Shown: piece by piece, positions 1 to 5,529 of the stretch
How the letters are laid out: every line of letters starts with the position of its first letter
Numbering within the stretch: position 1 is the first letter of the stretch
Assembly: GCA_013314865.1 (NCBI GenBank)
Contig: JABUEV010000116.1
Span: forward strand, 1 to 7,326
Source: Bacteroidales bacterium
GTDB lineage: Bacteria; Bacteroidota; Bacteroidia; Bacteroidales; VadinHA17
DNA length: 7,326 nt
Direction of reading: 5' to 3'
The notes under the pieces: model-generated
What the model saw: only the letters and a program-made list of their open reading frames with translations
The model's database searches: none
What the model was told of the DNA's origin: nothing
Position numbers and translations under genes: made by a program

Positions 1-1
1 C

Positions 2-544
2 TGGGCTGATGTTGAAGGTGAATATGATGCTGAAACAATGCCCTATATGGTCAACGGGGGCAAGTATTCATACTTTTCATCAATAGTTACCCGGGAACTG
101 GATAAGATTATCAACATTCCGGTTTTGAAAAATGCAGGCGCATCAATAACCAATGCGATGAAAAATCTTGCATTCGGCTCGGTTTCCAATACCGGAAGAC
201 TTCATGCCAGGCTGTGGAATGAAACATGTGCCGAAGTTTGCGCTTTTGCTCCCCTTCGTGACAAGGTGGTGCTGAATATATGCGATGGACTGAGAGGCTG
301 TTTTAACGGTGGCCCTGCCGCCAACCCGCAGTTTATCTGTAACTATAACACATTATTGGTTTCATCTGACCCGGTAGCTATGGACAGAATAGCCTATGAC
401 ATCATAGCTGAAAAAAGAATTGCAGAAGGAATCCAGAAAACACCAACACCTGAAGTTCTGACCTTCCTTTCCATTGCAGAAAAGCTCCGGCTCGGAATTG
501 CTGACAGGAACAGGATTGAACTTAAAATCAATGATATGGGATAA
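2..544 (+). CDS. DUF362-family protein, C-terminal part (5' end outside window)
   Basis: The open frame enters from the left edge, with twelve codons before the first visible ATG at 38, and ends at TAA 542-544. About 180 residues are visible, so the start lies outside the window. The family call rests on the DUF362-like layout: a segment reading NAGASITNAMKNLAFGS early on, then LNICDGLRG followed by a GGP, and a DPVAMD motif encoded at 368-385 close to the C-terminus. In DUF362 proteins the DPVA(M/V)D motif is a hallmark of the C-terminal half. Members are often found with ferredoxin-like domains or in anaerobe redox settings, but the biochemical role is not settled and I assign none. Any N-terminal iron-sulphur or signal region would be outside the window. 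The gene ends just before a repeat-rich stretch, and a perfect hairpin lies 18 bp past its stop. Confidence 0.8.
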   Translation, partial: WADVEGEYDAETMPYMVNGGKYSYFSSIVTRELDKIINIPVLKNAGASITNAMKNLAFGSVSNTGRLHARLWNETCAEVCAFAPLRDKVVLNICDGLRGCFNGGPAANPQFICNYNTLLVSSDPVAMDRIAYDIIAEKRIAEGIQKTPTPEVLTFLSIAEKLRLGIADRNRIELKINDMG

Positions 545-562
545 TGGCACAGAGCACACTTG

Positions 563-588
563 TCCTCCTAAGCCTTGGCGTAGGAGGA
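563..588. repeat. Perfect 8-bp inverted repeat (hairpin) after the DUF362 gene
   Basis: TCCTCCTA (563-570) is the exact reverse complement of TAGGAGGA (581-588), with a 10-nt loop that itself contains GCC/GGC. It lies 18 bp after the DUF362 stop and could help end that transcript. No T-run follows on either strand, so a classical rho-independent terminator is not supported. It may equally be one more element of the repeat mosaic that follows. Confidence 0.6.
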
Positions 589-603
589 GGGCACAGGGAG
601 AAT

Positions 604-706
604 AAGATTCCAAGATTCCAAGATTCCAAGATTCCAAAATTCCAAGATTCCAAGATTCCAAGATTCCAAGATTCCAAGATTCAATGATTCCAAAATTCAA
701 AGATTC
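604..706. repeat. 8-bp tandem array, unit AAGATTCC
   Basis: Nine contiguous 8-bp units fill 604-675. Eight are exact AAGATTCC and the fifth (636-643) reads AAAATTCC. A degenerate tail follows to about 706 (AAGATTC, AATGATTCC, AAAATTC, AAAGATTC), showing unit-length slippage. Because 8 is not a multiple of 3, the array gives an eight-residue peptide repeat in any open frame. A minus-strand open frame across it (reading WNLGILES repeatedly) is therefore an artefact, not a gene. The array is non-coding and its function is unknown. Confidence 0.92.
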
Positions 707-750
707 AAAACTTGCATAACCTGCAAAACCTGGATAACCCCAAAACCCGT

Positions 751-768
751 CCCGATGCTTCGGTCGGG
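751..768. repeat. Short GC-rich inverted repeat next to the 31-bp array
   Basis: CCCGA (751-755) pairs with TCGGG (764-768) around an 8-nt loop. An alternative fold pairs CCGA (752-755) with TCGG (760-763). It abuts the first 31-bp repeat at 769. Between the first 8-bp array and this hairpin (about 707-750) there are loose 8-9 nt repeats of an ACCTG(C/G)AAA type. The element is small and may be chance in GC-rich sequence. Confidence 0.4.
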
Positions 769-923
769 CCTGCCCTGACAAACGAAGTTTCGTCAGCGGC
801 CTGCCCTGACAAACGAAGTTTCGTCAGCGGCCTGCCCTGACAAACGAAGTTTCGTCAGCGGCCTGCCCTGACAAACGAAGTTTCGTCAGCGGCCTGCCCT
901 GACAAACGAAGTTTCGGCAGTGG
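769..923. repeat. Five head-to-tail copies of a 31-bp foldable unit
   Basis: Copies occupy 769-799, 800-830, 831-861, 862-892 and 893-923. The first four are identical. The fifth differs at two positions near its end (CGGCAGTGG in place of CGTCAGCGG). Each unit can form a hairpin: in copy 1, CTGAC (775-779) plus AAAC (780-783), loop GAA (784-786), GTTT (787-790), one bulged C (791), then GTCAG (792-796). There are no spacers between copies, so this is not a CRISPR array. The unit length is not a multiple of 3 and no credible protein uses it. Perfect identity of four copies points to recent expansion by slippage or recombination. Function is unknown. Confidence 0.93.
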
Positions 924-938
924 ATTTCGTCCTGCTTC

Positions 939-958
939 GCAGTCCTAAACAGGACTGC
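939..958. repeat. Perfect 8-bp stem hairpin
   Basis: GCAGTCCT (939-946) and AGGACTGC (951-958) are exact reverse complements around the loop AAAC. The right arm doubles as the first unit of the second 8-bp array, so hairpin and array overlap. It lies 45 bp before the chosen start of the DUF6599-like gene and could sit in that gene's leader, though no promoter upstream of it could be identified. Confidence 0.6.
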
Positions 959-982
959 AAGACCGCAAGACTGCAAGACTGC
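951..982. repeat. Second 8-bp tandem array, unit AAGACTGC
   Basis: Four 8-bp units are present: AGGACTGC, AAGACCGC, AAGACTGC, AAGACTGC, followed by the degraded ACGACTCA (983-990). The unit matches the first array's AAGATTCC at 6 of 8 positions, and the two arrays flank the 31-bp array. They may derive from a common ancestral octamer. Non-coding in my reading, because the downstream gene most likely begins at 1004. Confidence 0.75.
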
Positions 983-1003
983 ACGACTCATAATTTTAAG
1001 ACC

Positions 1004-1819
1004 ATGAAAAGTAAAAGACTCATATCACTAATTACCTTAACCTGTCTGACATTAATTATTGAAGCCCAGCTTCCTGAGAATTTTCCGATTATTTCTGAAG
1101 GGGAAATTGAAGGAGCTGAAATTATACGATCGCGTACCTTTTCCGGTTCAGCTTTGTACGGATACATGAATGGAGGAGCAGAACTATACCATGAATATGG
1201 ATTTTCCGATGCAGTGATAACAGAACTCTCAGCCGGTACCGGGAAATATAAGGTTGAGGTGTTCAGAATGAAGAACCCTGAATCAGCATTCGGTATCTTC
1301 TCTGTATCACATTACAAATGCATCGATTCACCCTTTGACTGGAAATATTCCTGCCGTGCAAAATATCAGCTGCAGGTTTGCAGAGGCAGTTATTATATCA
1401 GTGTCATTAACAGCAATGGAAACAAGGCAGACAGCCTGGCCTCAATGAAGATTGCCAGGCTTCTGACGGAAAAGATCAAAGACAATGATTTTGACATCAC
1501 AGCCTTCACCCGTGGTTATAGTGACGATTTGTCAAAGGAAAGCGTTATCCTTGCAAAAGGGAGACTTGGAATTGTTAACGGATCTCCCGACCTGGAAGAT
1601 TATTTCCGAGGCGCGGAAAATTTTACTTTAGTAGTTTTAAAAAGACCTGACAGGAAAGTTCTCTCGGTAAGGTTCTCTGATCCTGAGTCGCTTTCAAAAT
1701 TTACTGGGATGCACAACTGGAACAATCTTCAGATAACTTCAGATGGCATAAAGGCACCATCAGGGGAAATAATTAAAAGATTTACGGAGAATCATTTAAT
1801 AATCGAAATTCCTCTGTGA
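1004..1819 (+). CDS. Secreted DUF6599-like protein
   Basis: A 271-residue protein. The open frame extends upstream to an ATG at 920, but that start would translate the repeat arrays. The ATG at 1004 gives a clean signal peptide: basic K2, K4 and R5, a hydrophobic stretch at residues 6-19, and a plausible cleavage site after A21 (EA|QLPENFP). Export to the periplasm is therefore inferred. The mature part has the features I associate with DUF6599: GYMNGGAELYHEYGF at 53-67, then KVEVFRMKNPESAFGIFS at 83-100. The function of that family is not established. No Shine-Dalgarno sequence is visible, as is usual in Bacteroidota. A TAATTTTA box at 991-998 is too close to the ATG to be a convincing promoter. 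The stop codon sits in the left arm of a hairpin (1813-1832). Confidence 0.8.
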   Translation: MKSKRLISLITLTCLTLIIEAQLPENFPIISEGEIEGAEIIRSRTFSGSALYGYMNGGAELYHEYGFSDAVITELSAGTGKYKVEVFRMKNPESAFGIFSVSHYKCIDSPFDWKYSCRAKYQLQVCRGSYYISVINSNGNKADSLASMKIARLLTEKIKDNDFDITAFTRGYSDDLSKESVILAKGRLGIVNGSPDLEDYFRGAENFTLVVLKRPDRKVLSVRFSDPESLSKFTGMHNWNNLQITSDGIKAPSGEIIKRFTENHLIIEIPL

Positions 1820-1832
1820 CTTTTATCACAGA
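1813..1832 (+). terminator. Possible terminator hairpin over the DUF6599-like stop
   Basis: TCTGTGA (1813-1819) pairs perfectly with TCACAGA (1826-1832) around a 6-nt loop, and the left arm includes the stop codon. The sequence after it has only a short T-run further on (1845-1849), so termination is plausible but weakly supported. Its position just upstream of the trxB promoter box fits a transcription boundary. Confidence 0.4.
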
Positions 1833-1850
1833 AGGTTGCTCCCATTTTTG

Positions 1851-1858
1851 TAGTTTTG
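1851..1858 (+). promoter_or_regulatory. Putative trxB promoter, Bacteroidota -7 box
   Basis: TAGTTTTG matches the Bacteroidota primary sigma factor -7 consensus TAnnTTTG exactly and ends 15 nt before the chosen trxB ATG (1874). No clear -33 TTTG partner stands at the expected distance, so the call rests on the -7 box and its position. The box overlaps an alternative in-frame TTG start at 1856, which argues against that start. Confidence 0.5.
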
Positions 1859-1873
1859 TCAAAAAATATCATT

Positions 1874-2869
1874 ATGGAAATTTTCAAACCAATTAACCTT
1901 CAAAGTGATACTGAAAAACCTAATGTTGAAAATGTTGAGCGTGTAAGGTGTCTCATTATAGGTTCCGGTCCTGCAGGTTACACTGCGGCTATTTACACTG
2001 CAAGAGCCAACATGAAACCGGTACTTTACACCGGAATGGAAATGGGAGGCCAGTTGACCACAACCACCGAGGTGGAAAATTTTCCGGGATATCCTGACGG
2101 GGTCACCGGGCATCAGATGATGGAGGACTTCAAAAGGCAGGCCGAAAGGTTCGGAACAGATGTCCGTTTTGGTGTGGCAACTGATGCTGATTTCTCCGGA
2201 AAAATCCTGAAGGTTGAAATAGACGGAAATAAAATAATTGAAGCTGATACTGTTATAATTGCAACTGGTGCTACTGCAAAATATCTTGGCATTGAAGCAG
2301 AGAAAAAGTATGCCGGAATGGGTGTTTCTGCCTGTGCTACCTGTGACGGATTCTTCTACAGGGGCAAGGATGTCGCTGTTGTAGGCGGGGGCGACACTGC
2401 AGCCGAGGAGGCTACTTATCTGGCCGGTCTATGCAATAAAGTTTACATGATAGTCAGGAGAAATGTGCTGAGGGCATCAAAGGCAATGCAGGAAAGAGTC
2501 TTTAAAACACCGAATATCCAGATTCTCTGGGAACACCAGGTAGTCGACCTGTTTGGCGAAAATGGTGTTGAAGGTGCTGTTCTTGTGAAAAAGAAAGGGA
2601 CTCCTGAAGAAGAGATTGTTAAAATCAAAATTGACGGTCTGTTTCTTGCCATCGGTCATACCCCGAATTCCCAGGTTTTTAAGAAATATATAGATACGGA
2701 CGAAACCGGGTATATTAAGACCATACCCGGGACAACAAGGACCAACATTCCCGGAGTATTTGCTGCCGGAGATGTCCAGGATCCGAGATACAGGCAGGCG
2801 GTTACGGCAGCCGGATCAGGATGCATGGCTGCTATTGATGCTGAGAGATACCTTGCCGAAAGAGAATAA
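1874..2869 (+). CDS. trxB: Thioredoxin-disulfide reductase
   Basis: A 331-residue FAD- and NADPH-dependent flavoenzyme that reduces thioredoxin in the cytoplasm. Motifs appear in the expected order: FAD-binding GSGPAGYTAA at 30-39, the redox-active pair C154/C157 in CATCDG, the NADPH-binding GGGDTAAEEA at 171-180 with R195/R196 behind it, and the C-terminal FAD motif AAGDVQDPRYRQAVTAAG from 297. The tail is short, so this is the low-molecular-weight bacterial type. An in-frame TTG at 1856 would add six residues, but it lies within the probable promoter, so the ATG at 1874 is preferred. Even so, the FAD motif starts at residue 30, giving a leader about 15-20 residues longer than in E. coli TrxB. 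No thioredoxin gene is in the window. Confidence 0.96.
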   Translation: MEIFKPINLQSDTEKPNVENVERVRCLIIGSGPAGYTAAIYTARANMKPVLYTGMEMGGQLTTTTEVENFPGYPDGVTGHQMMEDFKRQAERFGTDVRFGVATDADFSGKILKVEIDGNKIIEADTVIIATGATAKYLGIEAEKKYAGMGVSACATCDGFFYRGKDVAVVGGGDTAAEEATYLAGLCNKVYMIVRRNVLRASKAMQERVFKTPNIQILWEHQVVDLFGENGVEGAVLVKKKGTPEEEIVKIKIDGLFLAIGHTPNSQVFKKYIDTDETGYIKTIPGTTRTNIPGVFAAGDVQDPRYRQAVTAAGSGCMAAIDAERYLAERE

Positions 2870-2927
2870 GATAAGTGTTGTTTTGATGCCTTTTTTAATA
2901 TATTCTGAATTAATGAATATGACTTCC

Positions 2928-2934
2928 GGAGGAG
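2928..2934 (+). promoter_or_regulatory. Strong Shine-Dalgarno site of the SRPBCC gene
   Basis: GGAGGAG ends 6 nt before the ATG at 2941. Such a complete anti-16S match is unusual in Bacteroidota, and no other gene in this window has one. It fixes the start of the small downstream gene. Confidence 0.65.
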
Positions 2935-2940
2935 AACAGA

Positions 2941-3327
2941 ATGAAGACATTTAAAAAGAGTTTCCGCATCTATGCTGAACCGTCAGATGTATATTCAGCA
3001 TTAACAAATCCGTTCACCATCGAACTATGGTCGGGCTATCCTGCAGTCATGTCTGAAGAACCGGGTAGTGAATTCTCACTTTGGGATGGTGATATTTCTG
3101 GCCGCAATATTGAATTTGAGAAGGATAAAAAGATTGTTCAGGAATGGTATTTTGGTGACCGGAAGGAAAAATCAATTGTTACCATTTCGATAAAACCGGA
3201 GGGAGAAAAATCCCTGGTGACCGTTGAACAAACAAATGTTCCGGATGATGATTTTGAAAATATTTCTGAAGGGTGGAGGGAGTATTACATGGAAGCAATA
3301 AATGCATTCTTTAATCCTGATTTTTGA
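2941..3327 (+). CDS. SRPBCC / AHSA1-like domain protein
   Basis: A 128-residue single-domain protein of the START/SRPBCC fold, of the type annotated as activator of Hsp90 ATPase homologue 1-like (AHSA1). Supporting segments are VYSALTNPFTIELW at 17-30, GSEFSLWDGDISGRN at 42-56, the alternating strand LVTVEQTNVP at 92-101, and a C-terminal helix beginning GWREYYM at 111-117. The domain forms a hydrophobic cavity, but ligands differ widely and no substrate can be named here. There is no signal peptide, so it is cytoplasmic. It starts 71 bp after trxB. Cotranscription with trxB is possible but not shown; no confident promoter or terminator was seen in the gap. Its 3' end converges with the minus-strand TorD-like gene, 21 bp apart. 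Confidence 0.85.
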   Translation: MKTFKKSFRIYAEPSDVYSALTNPFTIELWSGYPAVMSEEPGSEFSLWDGDISGRNIEFEKDKKIVQEWYFGDRKEKSIVTISIKPEGEKSLVTVEQTNVPDDDFENISEGWREYYMEAINAFFNPDF

Positions 3328-3348
3328 AATCATGCAGATGAAGGGCAA

Positions 3349-4008
3349 TTATTTTTCCCTTTCCTTTACCATTGTCTCTCTTACATCCTCTATTATTGAA
3401 GTAAGCAGATTTGCAGTCCCTTTATAGCATAATGATTCAGCCGATTCCTGAACACGCTGGTTCCATTCTCCTATCCAGGGAAGCATATATCTTTCAGTAA
3501 ACCTTATTATCTGGTTCCGCATTTCATTCCTGCATGGCTCGTCATCAAGAGAATTGAGTTTATCAATCATCTTTGTGAGAAAGAGAACCTCAATGCCAAG
3601 ATGATCATCCGATAGTTTTATCCTTAGTTTGGGATTCCATCCGTATGCATCATAGAGATCCTTTAATTCTTTCCTGATTCTGTCTTTTTCTTCCTGATTT
3701 TCTGTAAAATGTGATGCCAGCAGAGGAATTGAGAATGAATTCATGCCAAATAATCTCTGGTATTCTTTTTTTAGGGTTACAGCACACAATGTCTGATCCT
3801 TGCATGATTCCCTCAACTGGGCCATAGCTGTTATAAATCTGGGATTATTGCTCATTAAAGGCATTCTTTTCAATAGCCCTTTTTTCCAGAAATCTGTAAC
3901 ACATTCGTCAGTAGGTTCGTATGTAACCATACTTCCGGCAAAATAGAGAAGATAATTGTAGCCCTTCAGCAAATTGTTCGTTCCTCTGTTAAGTTGATTC
4001 AGCAGCAT
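3349..4008 (-). CDS. TorD/DmsD-family molecular chaperone
   Basis: A 219-residue, probably all-helical cytoplasmic protein. TorD-family chaperones bind the Tat signal or apo-form of molybdopterin oxidoreductases, hold them until the cofactor is inserted, and so gate export. Evidence is the family-like pattern: KEYQRLFG at 81-88 (the ExYxxLF element), a DHLGIEVLFL helix at 135-144, and PWIGEWNQRVQE at 177-188. No signal peptide is present. The start at 4006-4008 is the first ATG of the frame and lies just beyond the terminator at 4020-4052, which separates it from the upstream gene, so it probably has its own promoter. A TAATATTG box (4013-4020) is only 4 nt from the ATG and would give an almost leaderless transcript. 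No molybdoenzyme, ferredoxin or Tat gene is nearby, so the client cannot be inferred. Confidence 0.78.
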   Translation of the reverse strand: MLLNQLNRGTNNLLKGYNYLLYFAGSMVTYEPTDECVTDFWKKGLLKRMPLMSNNPRFITAMAQLRESCKDQTLCAVTLKKEYQRLFGMNSFSIPLLASHFTENQEEKDRIRKELKDLYDAYGWNPKLRIKLSDDHLGIEVLFLTKMIDKLNSLDDEPCRNEMRNQIIRFTERYMLPWIGEWNQRVQESAESLCYKGTANLLTSIIEDVRETMVKEREK

Positions 4009-4019
4009 CAGTCAATATT

Positions 4020-4052
4020 AAAAAAAAAATCAGGATGAAATGTCATCCTGAT
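4020..4052 (-). terminator. Rho-independent terminator of the oxoamine synthase gene
   Basis: Read on the minus strand, a perfect 10-bp stem (ATCAGGATGA, loop CATT, TCATCCTGAT; plus-strand arms 4029-4038 and 4043-4052) is followed directly by about ten T residues (plus-strand A-run 4020-4029). It stands 43 bp after the synthase stop codon. It is the clearest intrinsic terminator in the window and isolates the following TorD-like gene. Confidence 0.9.
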
Positions 4053-4095
4053 AATAAACTTCCGAAAAAAGGAATTGTTCAAATTTTTTTTTCTG

Positions 4096-5361
4096 TTATT
4101 CGATTTTTACCTTTCCAAGTTTTGAGAAATCAGCAATTTCATGAGGATATTCGTCATTATCTACTTTTCTCTTAATTTCCCTGAAAGCTTTTATTGTATA
4201 TTCAACATCCTCAAGTGTGTGAACTGCTGTAGGTATTATTCTGAGCATAACAACATCCCTCGGTACTACAGGATAAATGACAACTGAGCAGAAGATTCCG
4301 TAGTTTTCTCTAAGGTCATAAACAAGCTGTGATACCACTGAAACATCGCCCTTAAAGAATACCGGTGTTACAGGTGATTCAGTTTTTCCGAGGTCAAGAC
4401 CGGCTTCCCTCAAACCGCTTTGCAATGCTCTGACTATTGTCCAGAGTTTTTCACGGTATTCAGGATGTGCTTTGATAAGTTCGAGTCTCTTTATTGCTCC
4501 AAGGGTCATAGCCATTGGGAGGGCTTTTGCATATATCTGTGAGCGAAGATTATATCTCAGGTAGTCTATTACATCCTTTGTACTCGCCACAAAGCCTCCT
4601 ATCCCTGCCATGGATTTTGCAAAGGTTGCAAAGTAAACGTCAATTTTATCCTGAACTCCAAAGTGTTCGCCCGTACCCCTTCCATTAGGTCCCATTGTCC
4701 CGAATCCATGAGCATCATCTACAAGAAACCTGAAATTATATTTCTTTTTAAGTTCAGCAATTTTATCCAGCTTGCCAAGGTCACCTGCCATACCGAAAAC
4801 TCCCTCGGTGATTACAAGAATTCCTCCGCCTGTCTCTTCTGTCAGTTTTGTGGCACGCTGAAGCTGTTTCTCACAATTTTCAATATCATTGTGAGGGAAT
4901 ACAAATCTTTTTCCGAAATGGAGTCTTAAACCATCCATTATGCAGGCGTGCGACTCTGAATCATACACTATCACATCGTGCCTGTCAACCAGTGCATCAA
5001 TAATTGATACCATTCCCTGGTATCCGTAGTTTAAGAGGTAAGCATCTTCTTTCTGTTCGAACTCGGCTGCCATCTTCTCAAACCGTTCATGATTTGTTGT
5101 ATGGCCCGACATCATTCTTGCCCCCATGGGATATGCAAGTCCGTATTGCCTGGCATACTCTGCATCAGCCGCCCTCACCTCAGGATTGTTGGCAAGCCCC
5201 AGATAATTGTTCAGACTCCATGTAAGAACCTCTTTTCCTCTGAATTTCATTCTTGGAGCAATCTCTCCTTCAAGCTTCGGAAACATGAAATAGCCGTGAG
5301 CAATATCAGAATACTGACCCAGTTCTCCCCTTCGCGTCTTAATTTTATCGAAAATATCCAT
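4096..5361 (-). CDS. PLP-dependent alpha-oxoamine synthase (SPT/KBL/AONS family)
   Basis: A 421-residue fold-type I PLP enzyme. Family members condense an amino acid with an acyl thioester and lose CO2. Expected active-site residues are present: H138 in YDSESHACIMDG (stacks on PLP), D215 and H218 in VDDAHGFG, the Schiff-base lysine K249 in TFAKSMAGIGGF, and R374 in MLRIIPTAVHT, at the place of the substrate-binding Arg of serine palmitoyltransferase. The frame could open at 5406, but the ATG at 5359-5361 starts MDIFDKIKTRRG, a typical N-terminus, and fits candidate promoter boxes. Substrate is uncertain. In Bacteroidota, such enzymes include serine palmitoyltransferases (sphingolipids), cysteate acyltransferases (sulfonolipids) and 2-amino-3-ketobutyrate CoA ligases. 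No threonine dehydrogenase or biotin genes are adjacent. A lipid-forming role is my inference. Confidence 0.88.
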   Translation of the reverse strand: MDIFDKIKTRRGELGQYSDIAHGYFMFPKLEGEIAPRMKFRGKEVLTWSLNNYLGLANNPEVRAADAEYARQYGLAYPMGARMMSGHTTNHERFEKMAAEFEQKEDAYLLNYGYQGMVSIIDALVDRHDVIVYDSESHACIMDGLRLHFGKRFVFPHNDIENCEKQLQRATKLTEETGGGILVITEGVFGMAGDLGKLDKIAELKKKYNFRFLVDDAHGFGTMGPNGRGTGEHFGVQDKIDVYFATFAKSMAGIGGFVASTKDVIDYLRYNLRSQIYAKALPMAMTLGAIKRLELIKAHPEYREKLWTIVRALQSGLREAGLDLGKTESPVTPVFFKGDVSVVSQLVYDLRENYGIFCSVVIYPVVPRDVVMLRIIPTAVHTLEDVEYTIKAFREIKRKVDNDEYPHEIADFSKLGKVKIE

Positions 5362-5387
5362 GATAAATGTTAATTTGTTTGATGGCG

Positions 5388-5401
5388 TAAAAATAAAGAT
5401 A
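5388..5401 (-). promoter_or_regulatory. Candidate -7 boxes for the oxoamine synthase gene
   Basis: On the minus strand two overlapping boxes, TATCTTTA (5394-5401) and TATTTTTA (5388-5395), each match TAnnTTTG at 7 of 8 positions and lie 26-32 nt before the ATG. There is no evident -33 element. They fall in the 168-bp divergent region between this gene and bamD, which must hold promoters for both directions. Confidence 0.3.
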
Positions 5402-5505
5402 AACATGTATTACCTAATACCTATTTATACCCAATTTATGAAATGGTTAGAGGTTCTGGTCTGATCATATTTTTTTATTGTTATATGTGATTGAAAAAAA
5501 ATAAC

Positions 5506-5513
5506 TAATTTTG
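5506..5513 (+). promoter_or_regulatory. Putative promoter of the bamD-rpoZ-coaBC operon
   Basis: TAATTTTG is an exact match to the Bacteroidota -7 consensus TAnnTTTG and ends 16 nt before the bamD ATG, nearly the same distance as the trxB box. A -33 TTTG element is not clear; ATTG at 5477-5480 is the nearest candidate, but it is slightly too far (25 bp). Confidence 0.55.
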
Positions 5514-5529
5514 CGCAACATTTCCGGGT

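Noticed and set aside
362..781. Minus-strand open frame of 139 codons with repeating WNLGILES
   Set aside because: It overlaps the DUF362 gene on the opposite strand, and its middle part is only the translation of the 8-bp array, which gives an octapeptide repeat in any open frame.
769..923. CRISPR array
   Set aside because: The 31-bp repeats are of CRISPR-like length but are directly joined without spacers, and no cas gene is nearby.
920..1003. N-terminal extension of the DUF6599-like gene from the ATG at 920
   Set aside because: It would translate a repeat and hairpin region, and it would bury the clear signal peptide that begins at the ATG at 1004.
2443..2659. Small minus-strand open frames inside trxB
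   Set aside because: They lie wholly within a strongly conserved gene and show no recognisable domain; they are shadows.
2882..2907. Promoter for the SRPBCC gene (TTTG at 2882 and a TATATTCTG stretch at 2899)
   Set aside because: The second element is a poor match to TAnnTTTG and the spacing (13 bp) is too short.
3341..3361. Bidirectional terminator between the convergent SRPBCC and TorD-like genes
   Set aside because: AAGGG and CCCTT can pair over an 11-nt loop, but the stem is only 5 bp and no T-run follows on either strand.
4663..5373. Plus-strand open frames opposite the oxoamine synthase
   Set aside because: They are antisense to conserved PLP-enzyme coding sequence and have no domain features.
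5362..5406. Upstream in-frame ATG at 5404-5406 as the oxoamine synthase start
   Set aside because: The extra 15 residues are low-complexity and hydrophobic, unlike the family, and they overlap the candidate -7 boxes; the inner ATG gives a typical N-terminus.
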